A stretch of DNA of 64,000 bases from positions 20,936 to 84,935 of IMG/VR virus record IMGVR_UViG_3300006735_000022; one strand, written 5' to 3'. The stretch comes from a virus. The notes beneath the pieces were generated by a model, which saw nothing but the letters and a program-made list of their open reading frames with translations, ran no database searches and was not told where the DNA came from. How positions within the stretch are numbered: position 1 is the first letter of the stretch; each line of letters starts with the position of its first letter. Below are positions 33,461 through 42,328 of the stretch, piece by piece. The translations under genes were made by a program, and so were the position numbers.

Positions 33461-34415
33461 AACAATTCAACAAGAAGGACTAGAAATTCAAGACTTAGGA
33501 ATGTACGAGGATCTTCAGATCCAACCTGTAAATTCCTGGGATCTTACTAAGACTACATTCATCATTCCTCTGAGGATTGAGAGTGTTGATCGGATGCGTA
33601 ACATCACGACGACACTGATCTATCTTCTGCGTAACTTTGACACACAGATCATTATCAAGGAGCAAGATGTTGAGTCTATCTTCTTGAAGAATGTGGTGCC
33701 AATGCTTGATCAAGCATTGTCTCCTGAGAAGATGACAAAGATCCATCACATCTTTGAGGAGAGTGATGAGGTAGTCTTCCACCGCACTCGTTTGATCAAC
33801 GACATGTTGATGCTGGTTGAGACTCCTGTGGTCTGCAACTATGACTGCGATGTTCTGTTGCCTATGAACAACTACATCCTGGCACAGAATGCTATCCTCT
33901 ATGGTTGGATCCCACCTAATGATCCTGGTGCAATTCCTGAACCTGTGAAGTGTGTCTACCCTTATGGGTATGGTGACTATCAGTATCAACTGCGAGTGAC
34001 TGATGAAGACTGCACTCGATTCATCAACAGCAACTTCAACTTCAATGCATTCCAGAAGAATGCAAACCTGTATGATGCCAAGTTTGGTTTCGTACAGTTC
34101 TTTGACACTAAAGAATACCTCCGACTTGGTGGTGAGAATGAAGGGTTCATTGCTTATGGTTATGAGGATGACGAACGATACATTCGTTTCAACACCTGCT
34201 CACAGGTGCTGCGTCTGAATGATCTCATCTACCACATGGAGCACCGTCGTACTCCTAACTCCTGGTTCAACAACCCCCACATCGAAGAGAACCGTCAACT
34301 GTGGGAAGAACTTCGTAACTTTGGTAAGACAAAGTTTGAAGAGTATTATAAGAATCCTGCATACCTCAAGTATCGTGGTGTTCTCAACGGCAAGCGCCGG
34401 GGTATGAATGACTGA
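33453..34415 (+). CDS. GT7-like galactosyl/GalNAc-transferase domain protein, 320 aa
   Basis: TFIIPLRIESVDRMRNI begins a GT-A domain. CNYDCDVLLP supplies the DxD, and AYGYEDDERYIRF with LIYHMEHRRTPNSWF is the C-terminal block of beta-1,4-galactosyltransferase-like enzymes. Start chosen at ATG 33453, eight bases inside the previous gene; the ORF is open from 33369. Confidence 0.78.
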   Translation: MSETIQQEGLEIQDLGMYEDLQIQPVNSWDLTKTTFIIPLRIESVDRMRNITTTLIYLLRNFDTQIIIKEQDVESIFLKNVVPMLDQALSPEKMTKIHHIFEESDEVVFHRTRLINDMLMLVETPVVCNYDCDVLLPMNNYILAQNAILYGWIPPNDPGAIPEPVKCVYPYGYGDYQYQLRVTDEDCTRFINSNFNFNAFQKNANLYDAKFGFVQFFDTKEYLRLGGENEGFIAYGYEDDERYIRFNTCSQVLRLNDLIYHMEHRRTPNSWFNNPHIEENRQLWEELRNFGKTKFEEYYKNPAYLKYRGVLNGKRRGMND

Positions 34416-35211
34416 TAGGAACAAGTCTATCGACAAACTCAAAGGGTTCCCTAAAGTTCTTTGGATCAACCTAGATCGTGTGCCCCAACGTCGGGCATAC
34501 ATGGAAGAACAACTGAACTACTGGGGACTCAGTGACAACCACCGCATCAGCGGTGTTGATGGTGATGAGTATGAAGAGTACCTAAAAGGTTCTGTTCCTC
34601 ATAACATGAACAAGGGTGAGATTGCATGTGTAATGTCTCACCTGAATGCTTTACGATACTTTGTCGAAGAGACTGACCTGAATGAAATCTTCATCATGGA
34701 AGATGACATCGATCTGTCTACTGTCAAGCATTGGACTTTCACTTGGAAGGATGTAAGGAAGAGACTCCCTATCAACTGGGACTGTCTCCAACTAACCATC
34801 ATCAACCCTAATGGTATTACTCTGAAGTTACACCAAAGGTTTATCAATGACTTCTCTGCTGCTGGATACCTGATCACCAGACACCATGCAACTAAAGTTC
34901 TCAGGTGTCATCAGCGTGGTAACCAGTGGAAACTGGATCAGAACATCAGACCTCGTGCAGTATCTGAAGACTTGATCCTTGACAGTGGCAAGTCATACTC
35001 CACTCCTCTGTTCAACTATCGTTTGGACATGGGTTCTGCTATTCATGAAGAGCACATTGACATCTTCCATAAGGGCAGTAACGAAGCACTAGCACAGTTC
35101 TGGGAGAGGGATGCTAGAGAGCACACCATCGATCAGATCATGGAACTAGACGAATATTGTGGTAGAATTCCACCATCGGTTTACCTTGAGCAAGCAGCAC
35201 AACAACAATGA
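34408..35211 (+). CDS. GT25-family glycosyltransferase
   Basis: VLWINLDRVPQRRAYMEEQL, KGEIACVMSHLNALRYF and IFIMEDDIDL match the GT25 (LPS/collagen galactosyltransferase) core, and AAGYLITRHHA fits the family's acceptor loop. 267 aa. Overlaps both neighbours by a few bases. Confidence 0.88.
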   Translation: MTDRNKSIDKLKGFPKVLWINLDRVPQRRAYMEEQLNYWGLSDNHRISGVDGDEYEEYLKGSVPHNMNKGEIACVMSHLNALRYFVEETDLNEIFIMEDDIDLSTVKHWTFTWKDVRKRLPINWDCLQLTIINPNGITLKLHQRFINDFSAAGYLITRHHATKVLRCHQRGNQWKLDQNIRPRAVSEDLILDSGKSYSTPLFNYRLDMGSAIHEEHIDIFHKGSNEALAQFWERDAREHTIDQIMELDEYCGRIPPSVYLEQAAQQQ

Positions 35212-35942
35212 CAGAGCAACCCGATTTCACATCACCCAAATTCTTTGACCACATCGGTGTGTTTGAGAACTTTGTCAAGTGGGAGTTCTGTGATTCCCTT
35301 GTAGACGTATTTGAATATTGGTATAAGAAAAAGCATTTTGTTGGGGAAGACTCAAGTCATACAGTAACCACTATTGGAGAGGCAGACTTCACCATTGATC
35401 ACTTCAATGATGGTGAGTCACAATTTCCTAAAGGTGGCATGGGTCGTAAGGATCATCAACTCTATCTTGAGGTGTGTGACACAGCGATGACTGCTCAGGT
35501 CAACCAAGCAATTGGTCAGGCGTTTGAGATGTATGTGCAGAAGTATAAAGGTTTGGTTGACTCATGTGATCCCATCTCTTCATGGACATGTAAACTCCAA
35601 CGCACAGATCCTGGCGGTGGATACCATGTATGGCATTGTGAGAATGGTAACTTCCTGTACCGTGACCGTGTGCTGACGTGGATGATCTATTTGAATGACA
35701 TCCCTGCTGAGAATGGTGGCGGCACTGACTTCTATCATCAGGAAAAGACTTTCCATCCCAAGAAGGGAACCATTGTTCTCTGGCCTGCTACTTACACCCA
35801 CATGCACAGAGGTGCATTCCTTACGGGTGATAAATCTAAGTACATTGCTACTGGATGGTTCCTGAGAGAACCAGGTAACGTGACTAACCGTACCGTCAGT
35901 GAAGCAATCGGCAAGACACAACCTATTGATAAACTAAATTGA
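35208..35942 (+). CDS. Prolyl-4-hydroxylase-like 2OG-Fe(II) oxygenase
   Basis: YHVWHCENGNF gives an H-x-x-x-H/E start of the iron site, TWMIYLNDIPAENGGGTDFY is the typical P4H strand pair, and PATYTHMHRG carries the distal His before KSKYIATGWF. 244 aa. Placed between GT25 and the DUF616 array, it may hydroxylate a protein or sugar target that is then glycosylated. Confidence 0.8.
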   Translation: MTEQPDFTSPKFFDHIGVFENFVKWEFCDSLVDVFEYWYKKKHFVGEDSSHTVTTIGEADFTIDHFNDGESQFPKGGMGRKDHQLYLEVCDTAMTAQVNQAIGQAFEMYVQKYKGLVDSCDPISSWTCKLQRTDPGGGYHVWHCENGNFLYRDRVLTWMIYLNDIPAENGGGTDFYHQEKTFHPKKGTIVLWPATYTHMHRGAFLTGDKSKYIATGWFLREPGNVTNRTVSEAIGKTQPIDKLN

Positions 35943-38431
35943 TTTTCTATACGTGCATCACCAACGGATACGACTCAGTTCCTGACGCATATGTTGAGGA
36001 TGGTTGTAGGTATGTTCTGTTCCATGATGGAAGCATCCCTACAACCAAGGGACCGTGGGAGTATGTGCATTTAGAAGATATTGATATGGAGGAACAACTT
36101 CCTGACTGCCCTGTCAGGAAATCATATCTCCTCAAGCACAGACCTAATTTATATTTCACTAGAGCGATAGACTTTACCGTATGGGTAGACGCCTCATATA
36201 ATATCACCAAAGAGTTGGTAGATTATAGTAAAAAAGTACAAGAGACTGGTGCTTGTGTTGTACTTCAAGATCATCCTGAACCAAGGAGTTTGTTAGAGGA
36301 GTTCAACAAATTATATGCTGATGGATTTTCCAGTGCAGATGAGATACTCCGCATGTCAGAGGCAATGCTGTATGGCAGAAATCCATACCCAAAAAAGAAT
36401 TATAAGCAGTCCATCAACTGTGTCATCTGGAGGCATAACCTCAATGAGACTAGGAAGTGGAATGATGCGTGGGCATCATGGTATGAAAGAGGTGTCAACA
36501 GAGATCAGATCTCTAGTGAGGTAGCAAGTCATGAGACTGGTCTAGTCACAGGTCGTGTACCTATGCAGGTGAGTCTTGATAACACTAATAGAACTAAAAC
36601 ATATGATGAGTCTTATGAGATCAATAAACCATCTAACAAAGAAGTATTAGATTTTCAGGAGAGACTGACTGTACTGTGGGATAAAGATATATCCTCAGCA
36701 AAACTGAAAGCAGCAACACCTACTCTACCTCATGAGTTTGGTGATCCCATATCTCCTAGTGATTTGTATGTGTATACATGCATCACCAATGAATATGATT
36801 GTCCACAGCACGAATATTTCGATTCGGATGCACGTTACTTCTTATTTCATGATGGTTCTATTGAGGTCCCTGATGGATGCCTAGACAGTAAGACTAGGGG
36901 TCGGTGGAATTATGTTGACGTGTCCCACCTGGGTATTGATAACCCAAGGGAGTTGGCATTCTATGTCAAAGCAAATCCCCATGAGTTTTTTCCACCTGAT
37001 TCTTATACAGTATGGATTGATGGTTCATTCAATCACACCAAGGATTTTATTGACAACTCCCTGTCATGTTTTCCATTCTCTGCACTACATCATGGAGGTG
37101 ACTTCACGTTCTATGATGAGTTGCTGGAAGGATTTACATGTGCTTTCTACTCCTATAGTAATGCAATCAATTACCTCCAAGCATTGAAGAATAGGGGTTA
37201 CGATTTCACAAAGTATTCTAGTCCTCAGTGCAGTGCTATCTGGAGACAGATGACACCAGAGATTATTGAGTTCAATAAGAGGTGGTACGAGGAAGGAACT
37301 CAGATAAACAGGGACACCATTCCATTTGATGCTGCCATACAATCCACTGGATTGACACCTAGATTTTATGACGACAGAGATGATTGTGGAATTGAATTTG
37401 GATTCAACAATAAAAAGAATCGACTGAAGAAGCATGAGCAACTGGGTGATAAAGAACAATACAAAAAGGTAGACCAGTTCCTCAAGGATTGTGATCAGGT
37501 CACAGGACTGAATGCCAAATTAGATGTTAGGTATAAACTTCATGAGTTTTACATGAAGTATTATGGTATTGGTGGTGACTTAGGATTGTCATTCAATTCA
37601 TATCCATACCAGCAGGGTGTACGTGTTCCTAAGGAGTACGTGGTTATCTACACTGCTATTACCAACGGTCATGATGAGATACCTGAGAAGAATTATTATG
37701 ATCCTAACATCAGGTATGTTTGTTTCCATGATGGTACCATTGACACCACCAAAGGACCGTGGGAGTACATCAAATTAGATTTACCTATCGATGACCCACG
37801 TGATCTAGCATTTTATCCTAAGTGTAATCCACATGAGTTCTTCCCCTTGGGAACCTATACTGTGTGGGTGGATGGTTGCTTTGTACATACCAGAGAGTTT
37901 GTGGAGAAGAGTTTGTACTCCTTCCCCTTCACTACACTCAGGAACATTAGTAAGTTCTCATACTATGATGAGTTGCTGGAAGGATTTACATGTGCATTCT
38001 TCCCCTACGATGGTGCTATCAAGTTGACTGAGGCACTGTCTAATACAAACTATAAGTTCAGCAATTACTCTAGTCCTCAGTGCTCTATAGTGTGGAGATA
38101 TCTGTATGATGACACGGTAAAATTCAATAAAGAGTGGTATAATTGGAGTCAACAGGGGATCAATAGAGATAGCATCCCATTTGATGCTGCCATGCATATG
38201 ACAGGTCTCAAACCACTGTTCTATGAGAATAGATCTGACTCTGGAATCAAGATGGGGTTCCAACATAAGGTCGGAAGGATCAAAAAGCATCCTCAACATG
38301 GTGACAAAAAACAATACACCTATGTGGATCAGTTCATCAAAGATCTAGAACGCATTACTAAACTAAAACCACTCCTGTATATCAAGTACAAGTTTCATGA
38401 GTTCTACATGAAACACTACGATATTATATGA
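35939..38431 (+). CDS. Triple DUF616 (TOD1/MUCI70-type) glycosyltransferase-like protein, 830 aa
   Basis: Three tandem copies of one domain begin near residues 1, 276 and 567 with FYTCITNGYDSVP, VYTCITNEYDCPQ and IYTAITNGHDEIP. Each then has a [RV]Y-x-FHDG strand, a VWVD/WIDGSF-type block (putative donor or metal site), and NRDQIS or NRDTIPFDA. Copies 2 and 3 share 33 identical bases (37111 and 37963), so the duplication is recent. TTG start overlapping the previous stop. DUF616 proteins are glycosyltransferase-like; a three-domain phage version is unusual. Confidence 0.82.
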   Translation: MIFYTCITNGYDSVPDAYVEDGCRYVLFHDGSIPTTKGPWEYVHLEDIDMEEQLPDCPVRKSYLLKHRPNLYFTRAIDFTVWVDASYNITKELVDYSKKVQETGACVVLQDHPEPRSLLEEFNKLYADGFSSADEILRMSEAMLYGRNPYPKKNYKQSINCVIWRHNLNETRKWNDAWASWYERGVNRDQISSEVASHETGLVTGRVPMQVSLDNTNRTKTYDESYEINKPSNKEVLDFQERLTVLWDKDISSAKLKAATPTLPHEFGDPISPSDLYVYTCITNEYDCPQHEYFDSDARYFLFHDGSIEVPDGCLDSKTRGRWNYVDVSHLGIDNPRELAFYVKANPHEFFPPDSYTVWIDGSFNHTKDFIDNSLSCFPFSALHHGGDFTFYDELLEGFTCAFYSYSNAINYLQALKNRGYDFTKYSSPQCSAIWRQMTPEIIEFNKRWYEEGTQINRDTIPFDAAIQSTGLTPRFYDDRDDCGIEFGFNNKKNRLKKHEQLGDKEQYKKVDQFLKDCDQVTGLNAKLDVRYKLHEFYMKYYGIGGDLGLSFNSYPYQQGVRVPKEYVVIYTAITNGHDEIPEKNYYDPNIRYVCFHDGTIDTTKGPWEYIKLDLPIDDPRDLAFYPKCNPHEFFPLGTYTVWVDGCFVHTREFVEKSLYSFPFTTLRNISKFSYYDELLEGFTCAFFPYDGAIKLTEALSNTNYKFSNYSSPQCSIVWRYLYDDTVKFNKEWYNWSQQGINRDSIPFDAAMHMTGLKPLFYENRSDSGIKMGFQHKVGRIKKHPQHGDKKQYTYVDQFIKDLERITKLKPLLYIKYKFHEFYMKHYDII
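37111..37143 (+). repeat. 33-bp direct repeat in DUF616 domain 2 (partner at 37963-37995)
   Basis: The stretch coding YDELLEGFTC is identical in DNA to 37963-37995 in domain 3. CTAGTCCTCAGTGC also recurs (near 37220 and 38069). Shared synonymous codons mean a recent internal duplication or gene conversion, not only protein-level constraint. Confidence 0.8.
37963..37995 (+). repeat. 33-bp direct repeat in DUF616 domain 3 (partner at 37111-37143)
   Basis: Second copy of the direct repeat. The two copies lie 852 bases apart in the same reading frame, so homologous recombination between them would remove one whole domain cleanly. Confidence 0.8.
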
Positions 38432-39375
38432 TCCTCTACACTGCTATCACTAACGGATACTTTCAGTTACCACCCAATACTACTGGTAGAAAGTTCATCT
38501 GTTTCCATGATGGCAGTGTAAATCAGCAGGAGGGGTGGGAGTTGAGATACATTCCTGGGTTCTCTTCTTGCCCAGTCAGGATGTCACGTCTTGTCAAAAT
38601 GCAATGTCCTTTTGACGAACCCAATGTTTATATTGATGCATCCAAACTCCACACCTTGAATGAAAAATTCTTTGAGGTTAGTGAGTACATCTTATCGATG
38701 GATAAGTTTGTTGTCATGGAACATCCTCATAAGCACAGGTACCTTGAGGAATGTGCTGAGTATGTGTGCCGTGGACTGGTTCCCTTTGAACAGATCTATG
38801 ACTTCACAGTTGCTGCTAAAGAGGTAGGATTCAACTTCAAAGATTATTCATCACCTCTCTGTACAGTTATTTGGAGAAGAGGTAAAGAAAAGTTTGATGA
38901 ACTTTGGTGGCAGTGGTATTCTAAGGGTGGTAAAAGAGATCAACTCTCCTTTGCAGTGTCACTAGAGCAGTCTAGGATCGCCTACGAGACCATCCCCGCC
39001 CGTGACCTGATCAATGTATGGTCGGATGCATCTGAGGGTGGTTCCTGGTGGTTGAACAAGGGTGGTAGGTATGGTGCTAGGTTCCATTCCAATCCTGAAT
39101 GGGCAGTTGATATATTATGCGAACTTACAGGACTGGAAAAGAACTCTAGAAACTATCGCTGTGCAGTTCAGAGAGAGGAAGGTCAACCTCTACGCTGGTT
39201 GTTCGGTGATATGTCTGATGACTTCGACTATAAGTATAGGGGGATTGAAATTATGAATCCCTTCCACAGTCTTCTCTGGTATACAAACCGAGACACTGGT
39301 GTTATGCGAAGACCTCCACGAACAATTAGATCACACTTCGACGATCCTTTCTTTTTCCCACAAAATTCATCATGA
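38428..39375 (+). CDS. DUF616-like glycosyltransferase, single domain, 315 aa
   Basis: LYTAITNGYFQLP start, FICFHDGSV, VYIDASKLHTL in place of WVDGCF, and GGKRDQLSFAV near residue 170. The most divergent of the six copies: it reads IDAS where the others have VDG or IDG, and has an extra C-terminal 80 residues (WWLNKGGRYGARFH onward). ATGA overlap with the triple-domain gene. Confidence 0.75.
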   Translation: MILYTAITNGYFQLPPNTTGRKFICFHDGSVNQQEGWELRYIPGFSSCPVRMSRLVKMQCPFDEPNVYIDASKLHTLNEKFFEVSEYILSMDKFVVMEHPHKHRYLEECAEYVCRGLVPFEQIYDFTVAAKEVGFNFKDYSSPLCTVIWRRGKEKFDELWWQWYSKGGKRDQLSFAVSLEQSRIAYETIPARDLINVWSDASEGGSWWLNKGGRYGARFHSNPEWAVDILCELTGLEKNSRNYRCAVQREEGQPLRWLFGDMSDDFDYKYRGIEIMNPFHSLLWYTNRDTGVMRRPPRTIRSHFDDPFFFPQNSS

Positions 39376-40187
39376 TTATCTACACCTGTGTCACAAACGG
39401 ATATGACAAGTTTGCTGACGAGCACTACTATGACCCTACTGTTAGGTATATTGCTTTTACAGATGGTACTGTTGATGTACCGGAGCAATGGGAAGAGTAC
39501 CCAATCAAGGTAGAGCATGAGTGTCCTCGGAGACTGTCTGCTCACCCCAAAATATGTCCCCACCTTTACTTTGACATGGGTGAGGCAGTGGTATGGATTG
39601 ATGGGTGCTATGTAATCACCAAAGAGTTTGTAGACACATCTAAAAGTATCCTGAGTCGTAGCAACCAGACTCATATGATTCATCCTTGTCGCTTCAATTT
39701 TGTTGAGGAAGTGATGGAAGGTTACGTGTCCTCATTCAACACCAAGGAACAGATGGTGGAGATCATGGAGGTATTGAAGGAAGCAAACTATAACTTCAAA
39801 GACTATTGCAGTCCTGTACTAGCATCAATTTGGAGACGTATTACTCCTGAGATCAGTAAGTTTGGTGACATGTGGTGGAAGTATTCTTTGATTGGTCCTA
39901 ACCGTGACCAGATTTCCTTTGACACCGCACGTCAGTTGACTCACCTGCAATGGAATACAATCAAACATCCAGCACAGAACCACTGGCCTGAGGTTGGTAT
40001 TGATTTCGACCACCGTACAGGTAAGAAGAACCGTCTGGGTAAGCACCCACAGGCAGGAGACCTGGAGCAGTACAAGCGTGAGGATGAGATGCTGAAGGAG
40101 ATCCGTAGGTGCACTCGTTTGATTCCAAGGTTGTACTACAAGCACAACTTCCAGTCAATGATTGATGCAAACGTATTGAACCGATGA
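39372..40187 (+). CDS. DUF616-like glycosyltransferase, single domain, 271 aa
   Basis: IYTCVTNGYDKFA, RYIAFTDGTV, VWIDGCYVITKEF, then FKDYCSPVLASIWRR and GPNRDQISFDTA. C-terminal KHPQAGDLEQYKREDEML resembles the tail of domains 2 and 3 of the 830-aa protein. ATGA overlaps on both sides. Confidence 0.8.
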   Translation: MIIYTCVTNGYDKFADEHYYDPTVRYIAFTDGTVDVPEQWEEYPIKVEHECPRRLSAHPKICPHLYFDMGEAVVWIDGCYVITKEFVDTSKSILSRSNQTHMIHPCRFNFVEEVMEGYVSSFNTKEQMVEIMEVLKEANYNFKDYCSPVLASIWRRITPEISKFGDMWWKYSLIGPNRDQISFDTARQLTHLQWNTIKHPAQNHWPEVGIDFDHRTGKKNRLGKHPQAGDLEQYKREDEMLKEIRRCTRLIPRLYYKHNFQSMIDANVLNR

Positions 40188-41044
40188 TTATCTACTCTTG
40201 CATCACCAACGGATACGATGAGATCCCGGACGAGAATTACTACGATCCGGATGTCAAGTATGTGATGTTTGCTGATGATACTGTTGAAAGGAAAGGACCA
40301 TGGGAGTTCCGAGAGATCCCATGTGATCATCCCTGTCCTCGTATCCGTTCTTCCTACGTCAAGATCAACCCCCATAAGGTATTTGATGAGGGTGAGGAGG
40401 TTGTTTGGATTGATGGTTGCTACATCATGAACAAACAATATGTGGAGAACTGTAAGAGATACTTCGAGGAGAGTTCTTTCACAGTCATCCGTCATGTGAA
40501 TCGTTACTCATACTATGACGAGATCCTGGAGGGTTTTATGTCCTCCATGAATACTAAGGAACAGCAACTAGAGATTACCCGAGTCCTGAAGTGGATGAAC
40601 TATGACTTCAAGAAGTACAGCAGTCCTGTGCTGGGATCTATCTGGCGTCGCCTAGAAAACTATGAAGAGTTTGGTGATCTGTGGTGGAAGTATGCACAGA
40701 TTGGACCCAACCGAGATCAGATTTCCTTTGATGCTGCCAAGCAGTTCACCAATAAGCAGATGACTTTCATCGAGGACGGGTGGCATGAGGTATGGAGAGA
40801 CCAGAGGGGGAAGTATTTGCATCGACCAGGCAGTTGTGGTATACTTTTTGGGCAACAGGGAAAGAAGTATCGTCGCAAACGTCATCCACAAGCAGGTCAT
40901 CAGACTCAGTGGAGAGAGCGACGTGCTATCCTTGAAGAACTTAGAGAGATCACTGGGTTGCACCCCTTTGTGTTTGCAAAGCATGATCACTCGGAGTTTG
41001 TCGAACGTAATGTGATTGCTCCTACTTTGCCTTTACAAAGATGA
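40184..41044 (+). CDS. DUF616-like glycosyltransferase, single domain, 286 aa
   Basis: IYSCITNGYDEIP, KYVMFADDTV, VWIDGCYIMNKQY, FKKYSSPVLGSIWRR and GPNRDQISFDAA. Closest to the preceding copy. Last gene of the glycan run; a late-promoter box and the structured psbA leader follow at once, marking a new transcription unit. Confidence 0.8.
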   Translation: MIIYSCITNGYDEIPDENYYDPDVKYVMFADDTVERKGPWEFREIPCDHPCPRIRSSYVKINPHKVFDEGEEVVWIDGCYIMNKQYVENCKRYFEESSFTVIRHVNRYSYYDEILEGFMSSMNTKEQQLEITRVLKWMNYDFKKYSSPVLGSIWRRLENYEEFGDLWWKYAQIGPNRDQISFDAAKQFTNKQMTFIEDGWHEVWRDQRGKYLHRPGSCGILFGQQGKKYRRKRHPQAGHQTQWRERRAILEELREITGLHPFVFAKHDHSEFVERNVIAPTLPLQR

Positions 41045-41058
41045 GAATTTATGTTACG

Positions 41059-41065
41059 ATAAATA
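41059..41065 (+). promoter_or_regulatory. Late-promoter box ATAAATA upstream of psbA
   Basis: ATAAATA (followed by AAT) 145 bases before the psbA ATG. If used, it would give an mRNA with a leader of about 135 bases containing all the inverted repeats described for 41073-41164. Confidence 0.55.
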
Positions 41066-41072
41066 AATCACG

Positions 41073-41164
41073 GTGTGGATTTCCACACTTTCTGTCGCCT
41101 CACCGAGACTAAACAGCGACACTAAACAACAGTCTCTCATACCTCACCTGGAGGGTAGGTGAGG
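41073..41164 (+). promoter_or_regulatory. Structured psbA leader with nested inverted repeats
   Basis: GTGTGGA-TT-TCCACAC (41073-41088) forms a tight hairpin followed by a short T-run. TGTCGC (41093-41098) pairs with GCGACA (41116-41121), and GAGACT (41105-41110) pairs with AGTCTC (41131-41136); these are interleaved, as in an H-type pseudoknot. CCTCACCT (41142-41149) pairs with AGGTGAGG (41157-41164), and an earlier CCTCACC (41098-41104) could compete for the same partner. No known RNA family recognised. Control of psbA translation or mRNA stability is inferred. Confidence 0.5.
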
Positions 41165-41170
41165 AATAAT
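41159..41170 (+). repeat. 12-base leader motif shared with petE
   Basis: GTGAGGAATAAT, 51 bases before the psbA ATG, recurs exactly at 46664-46675, 46 bases before the petE ATG. It overlaps the right arm of the last psbA leader hairpin. Confidence 0.5.
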
Positions 41171-41209
41171 TTACCGGTGTTCCCCGCACTAATACATAAC
41201 CCTTTTTCA

Positions 41210-42286
41210 ATGTCCGCTACTATCTCACGCTCCCGCCAATCAGGTTGGGAATCTTTCTGTGAGTGGACCACCAGCACAAATAACCGCCTCTATGTTGGTT
41301 GGTTTGGTGTGTTGATGATCCCCACACTCCTTGCAGCAGTTACCTGCTTCATCGTTGCCTTCGTGGCAGCACCTCCCGTCGATATCGACGGCATCCGTGA
41401 ACCCGTTGCTGGTTCACTGATCTATGGTAACAACATCATCTCTGGTGCTGTTGTTCCTTCTAGCAACGCAATCGGTCTGCACTTCTATCCCATTTGGGAA
41501 GCCGCTTCGCTTGACGAGTGGCTCTACAACGGTGGTCCTTACCAGCTCGTTGTCTTCCACTTCCTCATTGGCATCTTCTGCTATATGGGTCGTGAGTGGG
41601 AACTGTCCTACCGCCTCGGCATGCGCCCTTGGATCTGTGTTGCTTACTCCGCTCCCGTCGCTGCCGCATCGGCAGTCTTCCTTGTTTATCCTTTTGGACA
41701 AGGTTCTTTTAGTGACGGTATGCCTCTTGGTATTTCTGGCACATTCAATTTCATGCTGGTCTTCCAGGCTGAGCATAATATCCTTATGCATCCGTTCCAC
41801 ATGCTCGGTGTTGCTGGGGTATTCGGTGGATCTCTTTTCTCTGCTATGCATGGAAGTCTCGTTACTTCCTCGCTTGTACGTGAAACCACTGAGAGTGAGT
41901 CCCAGAACTACGGTTACAAGTTTGGTCAAGAAGAGGAGACCTACAACATCGTTGCTGCCCACGGGTACTTCGGTCGTTTGATCTTCCAGTACGCGAGTTT
42001 CAACAACTCACGTTCACTGCACTTCTTCCTGGCTGCCTGGCCCGTTGTCGGCATCTGGTTCACCGCCCTTGGCGTGTCAACCATGGCCTTCAACCTGAAC
42101 GGTTTCAACTTCAACCAGTCCATCCTTGATGGTCAGGGCCGTGTGCTCAACACTTGGGCAGACGTTCTGAACCGCGCCAACCTGGGTATGGAAGTTATGC
42201 ATGAGCGTAACGCCCACAACTTCCCGCTCGACCTGGCTGCTGCTGAGTCAACTCCTGTTGCACTCCAAGCTCCCGCCATCGGTTGA
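41210..42286 (+). CDS. psbA: Photosystem II D1 protein
   Basis: Reaction-centre core protein of PSII, made by the phage to replace damaged host D1. Start [20 protein letters not shown] at 41210; an in-frame ATG-less extension to 41159 is not needed. 358 aa. [11 protein letters not shown] places Glu at residue 129, equivalent to position 130, the form linked to high-light D1 in cyanobacteria. C-terminal [10 protein letters not shown] keeps the D1 processing site after the DLA. A strong terminator follows 20 bases after the stop. Confidence 0.98.
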   Translation: MSATISRSRQSGWESFCEWTTSTNNRLYVGWFGVLMIPTLLAAVTCFIVAFVAAPPVDIDGIREPVAGSLIYGNNIISGAVVPSSNAIGLHFYPIWEAASLDEWLYNGGPYQLVVFHFLIGIFCYMGREWELSYRLGMRPWICVAYSAPVAAASAVFLVYPFGQGSFSDGMPLGISGTFNFMLVFQAEHNILMHPFHMLGVAGVFGGSLFSAMHGSLVTSSLVRETTESESQNYGYKFGQEEETYNIVAAHGYFGRLIFQYASFNNSRSLHFFLAAWPVVGIWFTALGVSTMAFNLNGFNFNQSILDGQGRVLNTWADVLNRANLGMEVMHERNAHNFPLDLAAAESTPVALQAPAIG

Positions 42287-42305
42287 TCTAAAACGTTATA
42301 ATATT

Positions 42306-42326
42306 GGGGTCTTCGGACCCCCTTTT
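42306..42326 (+). terminator. Rho-independent terminator after psbA
   Basis: GGGGTC-TTCG-GACCCC (42306-42321) with a UUCG tetraloop, then C and five T. It ends psbA transcription only three bases before the next ATG. A TATAAT at 42297-42302 precedes it but has no matching -35. Confidence 0.88.
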
Positions 42327-42328
42327 TC

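Noticed and set aside
41424-41981. Alternative-frame ORF of 185 codons within psbA
   Set aside because: Low-complexity Ser/Leu-rich translation fully inside a strongly conserved gene; a codon-bias shadow.
42297-42302. TATAAT just before the psbA terminator as a promoter
   Set aside because: No -35 at proper spacing and no extended -10; it lies in an AT-rich link between stop codon and hairpin.
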